Assembly (NCBI RefSeq): GCF_016592575.1
Contig: NZ_AP017470.1
Span: 1,015,471-1,079,470 of the forward strand
Length of the DNA stretch: 64,000 bases
Origin: Thermotomaculum hydrothermale
Lineage (GTDB): Bacteria > Acidobacteriota > Holophagae > Thermotomaculales > Thermotomaculaceae
Direction of reading: 5' to 3'
Below are positions 8,441 through 19,365 of this stretch, in pieces. The position numbers and the translations under genes are program-made. Positions within the stretch are counted from its first letter, which is position 1; the number at the start of each line of letters is the position of its first letter. The notes beneath the pieces were generated by a model. The model did not search any database. It saw only the letters and a list, made by a program, of their open reading frames with translations, and was not told the origin of the DNA.

Positions 8441-9390
8441 CAGAAAAAATCTGTACTTTTAAATCTTTCAACAGTTTCGTTAAATTCTTTAATTAAATTA
8501 TCAAAAACCTCTGAAACAGATGGAATATCATCAATTAACCCTGCAATCTGGCCTGCTTCTATCTCTCCATTATCAACATCTCCGTCGAAAATAGCCCTCT
8601 TTGCTGCATGTTCTCCTAAAATCTTTTTAAACTCTTCAACATCAGCGCATCTTTTTTCCAGTTCCTCAATCTTCACAGTTAAAGAATTTTTCACAAGCCT
8701 TACCGGGATAATTGACTTTAAATAAAGCATTGTGTCTGTATCTTTAGCGTTTACAATAGCTTTTTTGTAATTTTCATGGGCTGAAGATTCCTTTGTTGCC
8801 GCAAACCTTGTTCCTATCTGCACTCCCTCTGCTCCTAATGCAAAAGCTGCAACAATAGCGCTTCCAGTTGCTATACCTCCAGCAGCAATAAGAGGAATAG
8901 ATACTATTTTTTTAGCCTGAGGAATTAAAACAAAGGTTGTTAATTCATCTCTACCATTGTGCCCCCCAGCTTCAAACCCCTCAACAACAACTGCGTCAAC
9001 ACCTGCGTCTTCACATTTTTTAGCAAGTGTGGGAGTTGATGCAACGTGTGCAACAATACACCCGTTTTCTTTTAAAACAGGAGTAAACTTTTTGGGAGAA
9101 CCAGCAGACATAAAAAATATTTTTACCCCCTCTTCCAATGCAACCTTTACCTGGTCTTCAGAATACTTTGAAAAAATAGGAATATTAACTCCAAAAGGCT
9201 TATCAGTTAAATTTTTAGCCTTTTTTATATGCTCCCTCAACAAATCTGGCTTCATTGAACCTGCACCAATAAGCCCTAACCCGCCTGAATTTGAAACAGC
9301 AGCAGCAAGCTTTGCGCCTGAAACCCAGACCATCCCACCCTGAATAATCGGGTATTTAATACCAAAAAGTTCACAAACCCTGTTTCCCAT
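8437..9390 (-). CDS. FMN-dependent FabK / nitronate monooxygenase-family oxidoreductase
   Basis: A 317-residue TIM-barrel flavoprotein. It starts with IKYPIIQGGMVWVSG, the first flavin-contacting strand of the family, and has EGFEAGGHNG with the conserved His, and IAAGGIATG...LGAEGVQIGTRF, the phosphate-binding end of the barrel. Relatives are either enoyl-ACP reductase II (FabK, last step of fatty-acid elongation) or nitronate monooxygenases. The overall pattern and length fit FabK well and no other enoyl-ACP reductase is visible here, but the substrate cannot be fixed from sequence. It is the last gene of a minus-strand run behind the CLC transporter (11-base gap). Confidence 0.8.
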   Translation of the reverse strand: MGNRVCELFGIKYPIIQGGMVWVSGAKLAAAVSNSGGLGLIGAGSMKPDLLREHIKKAKNLTDKPFGVNIPIFSKYSEDQVKVALEEGVKIFFMSAGSPKKFTPVLKENGCIVAHVASTPTLAKKCEDAGVDAVVVEGFEAGGHNGRDELTTFVLIPQAKKIVSIPLIAAGGIATGSAIVAAFALGAEGVQIGTRFAATKESSAHENYKKAIVNAKDTDTMLYLKSIIPVRLVKNSLTVKIEELEKRCADVEEFKKILGEHAAKRAIFDGDVDNGEIEAGQIAGLIDDIPSVSEVFDNLIKEFNETVERFKSTDFFC

Positions 9391-9401
9391 AAAGTATCTC
9401 C

Positions 9402-11165
9402 TTATAATTCTGAAATTGTTGATTCATGAGACTGTTCAACAAGAAACCTCTTCCTTGTAAAGTTTACAAAGTCATGTCTTGTAATTATCCCTTGCATAAT
9501 CATGTTTTCGTCAACCACAGGAAGCTCTTCAACATCATAGAAATCAAACAACTCCTGAGCTTTAGACAAATCATCGTTAAGTGTAAGGTAATAAAATTTT
9601 TCCTGCTTAATATCATCAACTATTACAAGTTTCCACAATTCGCTTTCAAACATAAATGATTTAATATCATTCAGAGTTATCATACCAATAACCTTGTTTG
9701 CTTCATCCACAACAGGAAAACTTAAAAAGGGAGACTCTTTTATTAACTCTATCAACTCTCCTAAAGTCATTGACCGCTTAACTGAAAAAAAATCCTTTCT
9801 TAAAATTTCTTTAACATTTACAGATTGCAAAAACATTAACTCTTTCGCATGCTCAAGTGGGATTTTATTCTTTTTAAAATATCTTGTATCAAGTGACTCC
9901 TGCTCAAAAGCCATGGAAACTATGGTTCCTATTATAGAAGCAAGCATAATAGGAAGAATAACCTGATAATTTGAAGTAAGTTCAAGTAATAAAAATATTG
10001 CGGTTAATGGCGCATGCGTGGAAGCTGCTAAAAATGCACCCATTGCAACAACAGCATATGCACCTGGCTCAATAATTAAATTTGGAAACAATTGATGGTA
10101 AATAGCTCCACATAGAGCCCCTAAAACAGCCCCTATAAAAAGAGATGGAGCAAATAATCCTCCACTTCCTCCTGAACCTAAGGTAATATCAGTTGCAAAT
10201 ATTTTTAAAACAAGGAGGAAAAACAAAAAGATAATTGTAAATTTTTCATTTGAAAAATAAATTAAATCGTGGATAACATCGTATCCGTCGCTTAAAATTT
10301 CAGGCATGAAAAATCCCATCAACCCGACAAGAAAAGCACCAATAACAAGTTTGAATTTCCAATCTATTTTCCCTGCATCAAAATAATCTTCAATTGAAAA
10401 AAAGCTTCTTTTGTAAAACGCTGCAAGCATTCCCACAAAAACCCCCAACAATCCATAAAGGGGTAGCTGGTAAACAGAGTCAAAGAGATATGCAGGTGGT
10501 TTAAATATTGATTCCTGCCCTAAAAATACCCTTGTAAAGGTTGTAGAAGCAACTGAAGATATAACAAAAAGGCTGAATGTGTTTAATTTCATTTCGCCCA
10601 TAAAAACGATTTCTTCAGCAAACAGCACCCCTGTTATTGGTGCATTAAATGTTGCAGCAATTCCCCCTGCCACTCCGCATCCAACAAGAATTTGTCTTCT
10701 TCTTCCCTTTAAATTCAATACCTTTGAAAGTAATGAACCAATTGCACCGCCAATTACAGCAATCGGGCCTTCCCTTCCTGCTGAACCGCCTGAACCAATA
10801 CAGAGGGAAGAAGCAAAAAGGGCAGCAAAAAGGCGTTTAATATTTACCTTCCCCATTTTCAAATGAACTTCTGCAATAAATTTAGGGAAGGAGTAACCTC
10901 TTCCTATTCCATCAAGTATGTTAAATACAGGAATTAATGTGAGAGAACCTAAAACTGGAATTAAAATAATAAAAAACCGGTTGGCACCACCCTGACTGAT
11001 GTGAAATAACCCCTCTCCAATTATTGTAAAAAAGAGGTAATGAGCGCCTTTGGTGAAGGTTACAAGCAAGAAATTCCCTACTCCACTTAAAAAACCAACA
11101 ACTGCGGCAATTAGAAGAAAATATGTTGTTGTGCTTGAGGTAAACCTTTTTAATAACCTTTTCAT
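9402..11165 (-). CDS. CLC-family chloride/proton exchanger with CBS pair
   Basis: A 587-residue membrane protein. The selectivity-filter motifs are GSGGS (124-128), GREGP (130-134, with gating glutamate E132) and GSGGSGGLFAP (330-340). The segment ITGVLFAEE keeps a glutamate (about 184-185) at the position of the internal proton glutamate E203 of E. coli ClC-ec1, so a 2Cl-/H+ antiporter is more likely than a channel. The C-terminal 140 residues form two CBS domains (VKEILRKDFF and ITRHDFVNFT regions), usually nucleotide-sensing. It lies 56 bases after aroC, probably in the same transcript. Confidence 0.9.
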   Translation of the reverse strand: MKRLLKRFTSSTTTYFLLIAAVVGFLSGVGNFLLVTFTKGAHYLFFTIIGEGLFHISQGGANRFFIILIPVLGSLTLIPVFNILDGIGRGYSFPKFIAEVHLKMGKVNIKRLFAALFASSLCIGSGGSAGREGPIAVIGGAIGSLLSKVLNLKGRRRQILVGCGVAGGIAATFNAPITGVLFAEEIVFMGEMKLNTFSLFVISSVASTTFTRVFLGQESIFKPPAYLFDSVYQLPLYGLLGVFVGMLAAFYKRSFFSIEDYFDAGKIDWKFKLVIGAFLVGLMGFFMPEILSDGYDVIHDLIYFSNEKFTIIFLFFLLVLKIFATDITLGSGGSGGLFAPSLFIGAVLGALCGAIYHQLFPNLIIEPGAYAVVAMGAFLAASTHAPLTAIFLLLELTSNYQVILPIMLASIIGTIVSMAFEQESLDTRYFKKNKIPLEHAKELMFLQSVNVKEILRKDFFSVKRSMTLGELIELIKESPFLSFPVVDEANKVIGMITLNDIKSFMFESELWKLVIVDDIKQEKFYYLTLNDDLSKAQELFDFYDVEELPVVDENMIMQGIITRHDFVNFTRKRFLVEQSHESTISEL

Positions 11166-11221
11166 AATGCCCCACCTTCACAAAGTATGCCGTAAAAGAT
11201 TATAACTCTTTTTTTGAAATA

Positions 11222-12208
11222 TTAGAAAAGATTGTCTTTTAATGAGAGAAGTTTTAAATCTGCAAGGGCAATTGCAGTCATTGCCTCAACAATAACAGGC
11301 ATTCTTAAAGCAATGCAGGAGTCGTGTCTCCCTTTAGGTAAAATTCTATCTTTCTCACCTGTTTTAAGGTTTATTGTCTCCTGCGGCTTAAAAATTGTTG
11401 CTGTTGGCCTTACTGCGACCCTGAAAACAATGTCATTGCCGTTTGTAATTCCGCCGTTTATCCCCCCTGAATTGTTTGTTTGCGTCTTTCCGCTTTTATC
11501 AACAATTATATCGTTAAACTCACTTCCTCTCATTTCCGTACACCTAAATCCAGCTCCAAATTCAATACCCTTAATTCCAGGAATTGAGAAAACAAGGTGG
11601 GATATTACACTTTCAACAGAGTCAAAGAAAGGCTCCCCTAACCCAACAGGAACATTTTTGCACACACACTCAATTATTCCGCCGATGGAATCCCCCTGTG
11701 CCGCAACTTCTTTTACCAAATCCTCATATTGCTTTTTTCCGCCAATTGAGTAAATATCTGCTTTTATTTCAATTGGGGAAACAATCTTTTTAGCAATAAC
11801 CCCAGCAGCAACAATTCCAACAGTTATTCTTCCAGAAAAGTGGCCACCACCTCTGTAATCATTGAAACCTTTGTATTTTTTGTATGCCACAAAATCAGCG
11901 TGTGACGGCCTTGCTAAATCCTTTATGTCATCATAATGCTTTGGTCTTGTGTCCCTGTTTTCAATTCTGATAAGTATTGGAGAACCAGTTGTATATCCGT
12001 TAAAAACACCGCTTTCAATAAGTGGGAAATCATCTTCTATCCTCTTTGTTGTTCCTGCTTTACCCGGTTTTCTCCTTTTTAAATCGTTAAAAAAATCTTC
12101 AACCTTTAATGGAATTCCTGGGGGACAGCCATCAATTACAACTCCAATTGATTTACCGTGGGACTCTCCAGTGATTGTTACTCTAAAAATCTGGCCAAAA
12201 CTATTCAC
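11222..12208 (-). CDS. aroC: Chorismate synthase
   Basis: Last step of the shikimate pathway, turning EPSP into chorismate with reduced FMN. The signatures are GQIFRVTITGESHG at the N-terminus, GGGHFSGRITVG in the middle, and GRHDSCIALRMPVIVEAM near the end. At 328 residues it is shorter than the usual 350-390, but all three signature blocks are present and in register. The start is GTG at 12208, whose G is also the last base of the uvrA TAG stop, so translation is tightly coupled. Confidence 0.94.
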   Translation of the reverse strand: MNSFGQIFRVTITGESHGKSIGVVIDGCPPGIPLKVEDFFNDLKRRKPGKAGTTKRIEDDFPLIESGVFNGYTTGSPILIRIENRDTRPKHYDDIKDLARPSHADFVAYKKYKGFNDYRGGGHFSGRITVGIVAAGVIAKKIVSPIEIKADIYSIGGKKQYEDLVKEVAAQGDSIGGIIECVCKNVPVGLGEPFFDSVESVISHLVFSIPGIKGIEFGAGFRCTEMRGSEFNDIIVDKSGKTQTNNSGGINGGITNGNDIVFRVAVRPTATIFKPQETINLKTGEKDRILPKGRHDSCIALRMPVIVEAMTAIALADLKLLSLKDNLF

Positions 12209-15006
12209 TATTTTTTCTCCAGATGAGTTTTTAAGTATTTTCCAGTATAAGACCTTTTACATTTTACCAGTTCTTCAGGAGTTCCGCAAAAGACAACCTC
12301 TCCCCCCTTCTCTCCCCCCTCAGGGCCAAGGTCAATAACATAATCGGCACACATAATAACATCAAGGTTGTGTTCAATAACAACTATTGTGTTTCCCTGA
12401 TTCCTCAATGCAAATAATACATTTAACAACTTTTTTACATCGTCAAAGTGAAGCCCTGTTGTCGGTTCGTCAAGTATGTAAAGTGTTTTCCCTGTGCTTC
12501 TTTTAGACAATTCCTTTGCTAATTTTATTCTCTGCGCCTCTCCCCCGCTTAAAGTGGTTGCAGGCTGGCCTAATTTAAGGTATGAAAGCCCAACTTCATT
12601 TAAAGTTTTAAGTTTATTCTTTATTGAAGGGATGTTTTCAAAAAATTCATAAGCCTCTTCAACAGTCATATCAAGAACATCGGCAATGTTTTTGCCTTTA
12701 TAGGTAACTTCCAGAGTCTCTCTATTAAACCTTCTCCCCTTACAGGCCTCACAGGTTATGTAAACATCAGGGAGAAAGTGCATTTCAATCTTAATCAAAC
12801 CGTCACCCTGGCATTTTTCACACCTTCCACCCTTTACATTGAAACTAAACCTTCCAGGCTTATAACCCCTCGCCCTTGCAAGCTCTGTTTTTGAAAACAA
12901 TTCTCTAATAAAGGTAAATACCCCTGTGTATGTTGCAGGATTTGAGCGGGGAGTTCTCCCAATGGGAGATTGGTCAATAACAATCAATTTATCAATTTCC
13001 CGATAATTTTCAATACCCTTTAAGCCCAGTGATTTTATGCTTTTACCCTTTAAAAGCCTGTTTATTGCCTTTGCCATTACCTCGTGAACAAGGGTGCTTT
13101 TCCCGCTTCCAGAAACGCCACTTACAACTGTAAAAACACCTAAAGGGAATGAAACATTTATATTTTTCAGATTATGCTTATTTGCTTTTTTCACGGTAAA
13201 AAAACCGTAAGGCTTTTTTCTTTCAGGAATCTCAATCTTTAACTTTCCTGAAAGGTATTTTCCTGTCAAACTCTTTTTACTCTTTAATAAACCATTAACT
13301 TTACCAGCATACACAACATCTCCACCGTGCTCTCCCGCACCAGGCCCTAAATCAACAACATAATCAGCATTTAAGATTGTATCCTCATCGTGTTCAACAA
13401 CGATTACCGTGTTGCCTAAATCCCTCATTTCCTTTAATGTTTTTATCAACTTATCGTTATCCCTTTGATGAAGCCCTATTGAAGGCTCGTCTAAAACATA
13501 GATTACCCCTGTAAGTTTAGAGCCAATCTGGGTTGCAAGCCTGATTCTCTGGCTTTCTCCCCCGCTTAAAGTGCCTGCTGTTCTATCCAAAGTTAAATAG
13601 CCAAGCCCAACATTGTTTAAAAAGGAAAGCCTGTCAATAATCTCTTTTAAAATCTTCTCTGCAATAATTCTCTGCTTTTCTGAAAGATTTAAATTAGAAA
13701 AAACATTCAACGCCTGCTCAACAGAGAGTTTTGTGTATTCAATAATGTTTTTCCCGTCAACAAATACAGACAAAAACTCTGGCTTTAACCTCATTCCCTT
13801 GCAGGACGGGCATTCTTTATCGGCAGTAAACCTGTTTAACTCCTCTTTAATATACATTGACTTTGTTTCTTCAAACCTCTGTTTCAGATAGGGGATTACC
13901 CCCTTATATTCAACAGAGTATGAATACCTGCCGTAATGCATTTTTATTGGCTTATTATATCCATAAAGTATAATCTTTTGTATATGTTGAGGCAAATTCT
14001 TAAACTTTTCGTTTAAGTCAAAGAGAAGTTCATAGGAGAGCGCCTTCAAAACTCCGCCTCTCATTCTCAAATCAGGGTTTCTGAAGGGGATAATAGCCCC
14101 TTCTTTAATTGATTTATCCTCATCAATTATTAAGTCTTCGTCAAACTCCTTCAACACCCCCAACCCGTGGCAAACAGGGCATGCACCGTGAGGGGAATTG
14201 AAGGAAAAACTCCTTGGCTGAATTTCAGGAATGCTTATTCCACAATCTGGACACGCAAAGTGTTCTGAAAATGTTTCACTTGTATTCTCATTATGGTTAT
14301 AAACCTCAACCAATCCTTCTGATAATTTTAATGCAAGTTCAACACTGTCTGCAACCCTGCTTCTGTTTTCAGGGGAAACCTTTATCCTGTCTATTACAAG
14401 GCTTATAAAGTGCTTTTTGTTTTTATCAAGTTCTGGTGCTTCCTCAAGTGAGATTAACTCCCCGTCCACATAGGCTTTAGTAAAGCCTTTTTGAAGGTAA
14501 ACCCTGAAAAGGTTTTTATACTCACCCTTTTTCCCCCTGACTAAAGGGGCGCAAATTGAAAGCCTTGTCCCTTCAGGCAAATTAATTAGCCTTTCTGCAA
14601 TCTCAGATGCACTCTGCCTTTCAATCGGCTTTCCGCATTTGTAACAGTGTGGCTCCCCTGCCCTTGCAAACAAAATTCTTAAATAATCGTAAATTTCGGT
14701 AACTGTCGCAACAGTTGAGCGCGGATTTCTATGAGTGGTTTTCTGCTCAATGGATATTGCCGGCGAAAGCCCTTCAATCAAATCCACATCTGGCTTTTCC
14801 ATTTGTTCCAAAAATTGCCTTGCATAAGCAGAGAGAGACTCAACATACCTTCTCTGCCCCTCTGCGTAAATTGTGTCAAATGCAAGGGATGATTTCCCTG
14901 AGCCTGATAGCCCTGTAATTACAACAAGTTTATTCTTTGGTATGGATAAATCAATTCCCTTTAAATTGTGGTTTCTTGCACCTTTTATTATGATTTTATC
15001 TATCAT
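12208..15006 (-). CDS. uvrA: Excinuclease ABC subunit A
   Basis: DNA-damage recognition ATPase of nucleotide excision repair. The full-length 932-residue protein has two ABC modules: a first P-loop (GLSGSGKSS, about 32-40) with [20 protein letters not shown], the first zinc region ([16 protein letters not shown]), a first [12 protein letters not shown] signature, a second P-loop ([11 protein letters not shown]), zinc-finger cysteines CEKC and CEAC, and a second [12 protein letters not shown]. It lies 15 bases after purL and overlaps aroC by one base. It is a housekeeping gene without visible anomalies. Confidence 0.97.
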   Translation of the reverse strand: MIDKIIIKGARNHNLKGIDLSIPKNKLVVITGLSGSGKSSLAFDTIYAEGQRRYVESLSAYARQFLEQMEKPDVDLIEGLSPAISIEQKTTHRNPRSTVATVTEIYDYLRILFARAGEPHCYKCGKPIERQSASEIAERLINLPEGTRLSICAPLVRGKKGEYKNLFRVYLQKGFTKAYVDGELISLEEAPELDKNKKHFISLVIDRIKVSPENRSRVADSVELALKLSEGLVEVYNHNENTSETFSEHFACPDCGISIPEIQPRSFSFNSPHGACPVCHGLGVLKEFDEDLIIDEDKSIKEGAIIPFRNPDLRMRGGVLKALSYELLFDLNEKFKNLPQHIQKIILYGYNKPIKMHYGRYSYSVEYKGVIPYLKQRFEETKSMYIKEELNRFTADKECPSCKGMRLKPEFLSVFVDGKNIIEYTKLSVEQALNVFSNLNLSEKQRIIAEKILKEIIDRLSFLNNVGLGYLTLDRTAGTLSGGESQRIRLATQIGSKLTGVIYVLDEPSIGLHQRDNDKLIKTLKEMRDLGNTVIVVEHDEDTILNADYVVDLGPGAGEHGGDVVYAGKVNGLLKSKKSLTGKYLSGKLKIEIPERKKPYGFFTVKKANKHNLKNINVSFPLGVFTVVSGVSGSGKSTLVHEVMAKAINRLLKGKSIKSLGLKGIENYREIDKLIVIDQSPIGRTPRSNPATYTGVFTFIRELFSKTELARARGYKPGRFSFNVKGGRCEKCQGDGLIKIEMHFLPDVYITCEACKGRRFNRETLEVTYKGKNIADVLDMTVEEAYEFFENIPSIKNKLKTLNEVGLSYLKLGQPATTLSGGEAQRIKLAKELSKRSTGKTLYILDEPTTGLHFDDVKKLLNVLFALRNQGNTIVVIEHNLDVIMCADYVIDLGPEGGEKGGEVVFCGTPEELVKCKRSYTGKYLKTHLEKK

Positions 15007-15021
15007 TTATTTTTTTACACT

Positions 15022-17232
15022 TTAATCAGAGATAGCCTTTTCTATGCTAAATCTCCATAGATTCTTCATCTCTTTAATAGATTCAGAGATTGCTTCTTCC
15101 CCATCAACCTTGATTACTCCCTTATCTCCACCTGTTTTGCCGATAAAACTTACAGGCAAAGATACTTTTGTAGCCATTTCTCTGAATTTTTCAACTTTTT
15201 CCTCTTTTACCCCTACAATTACAACATTCTGACTTTCTCCAAATAAGAGAAAATCCCTTCTTAAACCGTTTGATTCTAAATTAACTTCAAACCCTATTTC
15301 ATTTTTAAAACCGGTTTCAAACAATGTTACCGCTATTCCGCCTTCAGACACATCGTTTGCATTTGCAATGAGTTTGTTGGATGCACAACTCTGTAAAAAC
15401 TCAATCAACTTCTTTGTCTCTTCAATGTTTATTTCAGGACACTTCCCCTGAATTTTGCCTGTTTTTAGTTTTAAATACTCAGTTCCCCCAATTTCTCCGG
15501 TTAATTTCCCCACAAGGAAAATGTTAATGTTTTCCTCTTCAAAGTGAGATACCACCCTGTTGTCTATATCATCAAGCAATCCAACCATTCCAACGGTTGG
15601 AGTTGGGAAAATCCCCACCCCTTTTGTCTCATTGTAAAAACTAACATTGCCTGAAACAACAGGAGTGTTTAGAATTTTACACGCCTTGCTCATTCCCTCA
15701 ATTGATTTAACAAATTGATACATAATATGAGGTTTTTCAGGATTACCAAAGTTTAAGCAATCGGTTATGGCAAGAGGTTTTGCCCCTGAGCAGGCAATAT
15801 TCCTTGCAGCCTCACAAACTGCAATTGCTCCCCCTTTTTCAGGTTCAAGGAAAACATACCTTGAATTACAGTCTGTTGATATAGCAACACCCTTCTTTGT
15901 TCCCTTTATCCTAAGCAATGCGGCAGCGCTTCCCGGTTTAAAAACTGTATTTGTTTGAACCTGATGGTCGTAAATTGTGTAAACCCATTCCTTTGAAGCA
16001 ATTGTATGGGAAGATAAAAGTTTTTTTAACTCATTATTCAAATTGTCAGGCTCTTCAATTGAATTAACATCAAAGGAATGTAATTCATCGAGGTATTCAG
16101 GCCTCTTGTACGGCCTTTTGTAAACAGGGCATTCATCAACAACTGCATTAACAGGAAGTTCGGCACAGAGTTTGTCTTCTAAATCGTAAATTCTCACAAA
16201 ACCTGAATCTGTAACCTTTCCCACAATTTCGCAGTCAAGCCCCCACTTTTTGAATATCTCAAAAACCTTATCTTCCATTCCCTTTTTAGCAACTAACAGC
16301 ATTCTTTCCTGAGACTCAGAAAGCATAATCTCATAGGGAGTCATTCCCTCTTCCCTTAAAGGCACCTTTGATAGGTACAAATCTATCCCGCTTCCACTCC
16401 TTGAAGCCATTTCAAAGGAAGACGAGGTTAAGCCGGCAGCCCCCATATCCTGAATTCCAACAAGGCAATCTGTCTGGAATAATTCAAGGCAGGCTTCTAA
16501 AAGCAGTTTCTCTGTGAAGGGGTCTCCAACCTGAACAGTTGGCCTTTTCTCCTCACTTTTTTCGTCAAACTCCTCACTTGCCATGGTTGCACCGTGAATG
16601 CCATCCCTTCCTGTTTTAGAACCAACATAAATTACAGGGTTTCCAACACCTTCCGCTTTGCCGTAAAATATCTTATCCTTTTCTGCAAGCCCTAAGGTAA
16701 AGGCATTTACAAGGATATTCCCGCTGTAACAATCGTCAAAGTAAATCTCGCCGCCCACTGTTGGAACTCCCATACAGTTTCCATAGCCTGCAATCCCTTC
16801 CACAACCCCTGTGAAAAGGTGCTTCATTTTATCTGTGTTTAACTCACCAAACCTTAAAGAGTTCATATTGGCAATAGGCCTTGCCCCCATTGTAAAAACA
16901 TCTCTCAAAATACCGCCAACTCCTGTTGCAGCACCCTGATAAGGCTCAATAAAAGACGGATGATTATGGCTTTCCATCTTAAAAACAACCGCAAGGTTGT
17001 CTCCAATATCAACAACGCCAGCGTTTTCCCCCGGCCCCTGAATCACCTGCTTACCTTCTGTTGGAAAATTTTTCAAATATGCCTTTGAACTCTTGTAAGA
17101 GCAGTGTTCAGACCACATAACGGAAAAAATGCCCAATTCAACAAGGTTAGGCTCTCTTCCTAAAAATTCCTTGATTTTTTCATACTCTTCTTCGGTTAAA
17201 TTGTGCTGTTCAAGTAACTCTTTACTAATCAT
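15022..17232 (-). CDS. purL: Phosphoribosylformylglycinamidine synthase, PurL subunit
   Basis: Synthetase subunit of FGAM synthase in purine biosynthesis, using ATP and ammonia from PurQ. The 736 residues match the small-type PurL that works with separate PurQ and PurS. Motifs include the N-terminal [23 protein letters not shown] (substrate and metal site) and [16 protein letters not shown]. No purQ or purS is in the window. It lies 16 bases after the amidohydrolase gene and 15 before uvrA. Confidence 0.96.
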   Translation of the reverse strand: MISKELLEQHNLTEEEYEKIKEFLGREPNLVELGIFSVMWSEHCSYKSSKAYLKNFPTEGKQVIQGPGENAGVVDIGDNLAVVFKMESHNHPSFIEPYQGAATGVGGILRDVFTMGARPIANMNSLRFGELNTDKMKHLFTGVVEGIAGYGNCMGVPTVGGEIYFDDCYSGNILVNAFTLGLAEKDKIFYGKAEGVGNPVIYVGSKTGRDGIHGATMASEEFDEKSEEKRPTVQVGDPFTEKLLLEACLELFQTDCLVGIQDMGAAGLTSSSFEMASRSGSGIDLYLSKVPLREEGMTPYEIMLSESQERMLLVAKKGMEDKVFEIFKKWGLDCEIVGKVTDSGFVRIYDLEDKLCAELPVNAVVDECPVYKRPYKRPEYLDELHSFDVNSIEEPDNLNNELKKLLSSHTIASKEWVYTIYDHQVQTNTVFKPGSAAALLRIKGTKKGVAISTDCNSRYVFLEPEKGGAIAVCEAARNIACSGAKPLAITDCLNFGNPEKPHIMYQFVKSIEGMSKACKILNTPVVSGNVSFYNETKGVGIFPTPTVGMVGLLDDIDNRVVSHFEEENINIFLVGKLTGEIGGTEYLKLKTGKIQGKCPEINIEETKKLIEFLQSCASNKLIANANDVSEGGIAVTLFETGFKNEIGFEVNLESNGLRRDFLLFGESQNVVIVGVKEEKVEKFREMATKVSLPVSFIGKTGGDKGVIKVDGEEAISESIKEMKNLWRFSIEKAISD

Positions 17233-17248
17233 TCCCTTCCCTTCGCTT

Positions 17249-18265
17249 TTATTTCTCTATTTTAAAGGTAAAAACCTTATTGTAATCTCCCCCAAAACAA
17301 ACCTTTAACAAACCTTTAGGCATATAGACAGCACTCCACTGGGTTGTAAGTTTTTCGCCCCACTTTGTTACAAAAGCCTTGTCTCCTATTTGTGCCACAG
17401 ATTTTAACAGGGAAAGCATTGAATTAAAATCTGCCTTTTCATTCTGCTTGAAAAATTCATCAATTGTTTTGTATCTCCAACAAAGAGAATCAAGGTCTGC
17501 ATCCTCAGCCTTGTCGTAAAATGTAAAGTTTGTTGCAAAAACAGGGTCTTTCTTCTCAATAACCTTAACCCCCTTTGAAGTAAACTCAACAATTGCCCCG
17601 TCTCCATTTGCATCTCCAATCAAAAAATGCACATGTGGCCCAGGGAAAAAGTCTATATTGTAAGAATTTACAATATCAATTGCTTCTTTAACAGTTGCAG
17701 CCTTATCAAGAATCTTCCTCACCATTAAAACAGAGGAAATAGTCTCTTTTTTAGAATCCTGTGGCACCTTTTCCTGCTTTACAAGTGCAATTGAAATAAA
17801 AAGCCCTTTTTCATTCATTCCGTCAAATGGGGAAATATAAGCCCCTGCGGCATTTATTTTGTCCATTAAACCGCAGTCTCCCTTTACGCTTAAATAGACC
17901 CCGTCGGTTAAGGAAATTGAGGCATACCTTTTCCCCTCAATTGCATGGGAAACAACAACCACAGGCACAGCCTTATACCAGTCAAAATTTCTGCCGTAAA
18001 TTGTGCCATTATTAGATTTTGATGCAATCAAAGAACAGTAAATATCATTTCTCCTCTTTGTTGCAGAGGGGTAAAACATCTTAATCATTCTCTTTAACTC
18101 TTTTGCGTTTTTAGGCAAAAATGGATTTGTGCCGTAAAAATCAAGCCTTAAAACAGGGTAATCTGAAATCTTTTTTAAACTAAGCATTGTTGCAAGAGGA
18201 TACTTTAACCCTAAAAAAATTAGAAAAACAATTGCAATTAAAACTGCTTTGTAAAAATTTTTCAT
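17249..18265 (-). CDS. Membrane-anchored Ntn amidohydrolase (choloylglycine / penicillin V acylase-like)
   Basis: A 338-residue protein with an N-terminal signal or anchor (about 5-28). [20 protein letters not shown], then NFDW, gives Cys77, Arg92 and Asp95, spaced as the nucleophile Cys, Arg and Asp of bile-salt hydrolases and penicillin V acylases (linear C-N amide bonds). [22 protein letters not shown] is the later conserved strand pair. In characterised relatives the nucleophile becomes N-terminal by processing; here that would need removal of about 76 residues, perhaps after export. The substrate is unknown; N-acyl homoserine lactones, N-acyl amino acids or other amides are possible. It is co-oriented with purL and the upstream metallo-hydrolase. 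Confidence 0.72.
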   Translation of the reverse strand: MKNFYKAVLIAIVFLIFLGLKYPLATMLSLKKISDYPVLRLDFYGTNPFLPKNAKELKRMIKMFYPSATKRRNDIYCSLIASKSNNGTIYGRNFDWYKAVPVVVVSHAIEGKRYASISLTDGVYLSVKGDCGLMDKINAAGAYISPFDGMNEKGLFISIALVKQEKVPQDSKKETISSVLMVRKILDKAATVKEAIDIVNSYNIDFFPGPHVHFLIGDANGDGAIVEFTSKGVKVIEKKDPVFATNFTFYDKAEDADLDSLCWRYKTIDEFFKQNEKADFNSMLSLLKSVAQIGDKAFVTKWGEKLTTQWSAVYMPKGLLKVCFGGDYNKVFTFKIEK

Positions 18266-18328
18266 ATCACACTCCTTAACATAACAGTAAAATTCTATTT
18301 AAAAAAAATAAAAAATCCACCTAAAAAA

Positions 18329-18958
18329 CTAAAAAACAAATGTTTCTATACCCTCAGATTTACAGAGTGAAACAAAATTATCCGCATTGCTTTTATCACC
18401 AACAATACTTCCATAGTGCATTGGAACTGCAATTTTAGGCTTTATAACCTTTGCAGCCTCAAAAGCCTCATTATCAGTCATAACATAGGTACCGCTAACG
18501 GGAAGCAAAGCAATATCTGTTTTTATATCCTTCATTTCAGGGATAAAGTCAGTATCCCCTGCATGGTAAACTTTAATACCGCCAAAATCTATTACATAGC
18601 CAACCCAATTGTTTTCCTTAGGGTGAAACTTTTTATTTGTATTATACGCAGGAACACATTTAAAGGAAATTCCCTTTGCCTCTCCCGCAAATCCCGGATT
18701 TACCTTTAAAACATTATACCCATCTAACTGTTCAGCACCGTTTTCAGGGCAAACAATCAAGGTATCATCTTTGGCAAGCTTTTCAATATCCTCCTTTGAA
18801 AGGTGGTCATAATGGGAATGGGTAACAAAGATTATGTCTGCTTTTTTAGAAAAATCATTTAATTTGAAAGGGTCAATATAAATATTAAGCCCATTAAATT
18901 CAATCAAAAAACCATCATGCCCAAGCCACTTAACACTTTTTTCCAAAAACTCCCTCAT
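18329..18958 (-). CDS. UPF0173-like metallo-beta-lactamase-fold hydrolase
   Basis: A 209-residue, single-domain metallo-hydrolase of the UlaG/UPF0173 type. THSHYDHLS supplies the HxHxDH metal motif, YHAGDTDF the third ligand region, and VPMHYGS the last histidine. No signal peptide is present, so it is cytoplasmic. The substrate in this family is mostly unknown. It is the first gene of the minus run, with GGGAG before ATG at 18958. Confidence 0.85.
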   Translation of the reverse strand: MREFLEKSVKWLGHDGFLIEFNGLNIYIDPFKLNDFSKKADIIFVTHSHYDHLSKEDIEKLAKDDTLIVCPENGAEQLDGYNVLKVNPGFAGEAKGISFKCVPAYNTNKKFHPKENNWVGYVIDFGGIKVYHAGDTDFIPEMKDIKTDIALLPVSGTYVMTDNEAFEAAKVIKPKIAVPMHYGSIVGDKSNADNFVSLCKSEGIETFVF

Positions 18959-19365
18959 AACTCCCTCCCCTTTTATTGATTTACAAAATTATTTTATCAA
19001 AATAAAAAACGCAAAAATAAAAATGTGGAGGACTGAGAGGGAAACTATATATTGTATGCGATTTTAAAAAGCAGTTAATAACAAAACAAGTTGTAGGAAA
19101 ATAAAGTGTGGGAAGATAGTTAAAAAAATCTCTAATAAAAGGGGAAAATATCATAATTTACCACAATTTTTTAAATTCTTATTCTATATTATTGCAGGCC
19201 TATCTTTTGTTAAAAGTAAATGTTAAAATAAATATAACAACTATATAAACTTGCCAAATGATGCAGAGGTCTTCACAAATCTTAACAAAAAATCAGTTTA
19301 TTACCAACTTTTAATGACTGGCCTCAGATAATGTGGTATGTATTTATCCTACATACTTTTAAAAT
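18959..19365. other. Gene-free AT-rich interval
   Basis: About 400 bases between the metallo-hydrolase start and the restriction-subunit stop. It presumably holds the promoter of the minus-strand operon beginning at 18958. I see no convincing ORF, RNA gene or strong hairpin in it. It forms one edge of the restriction-modification island. Confidence 0.6.
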
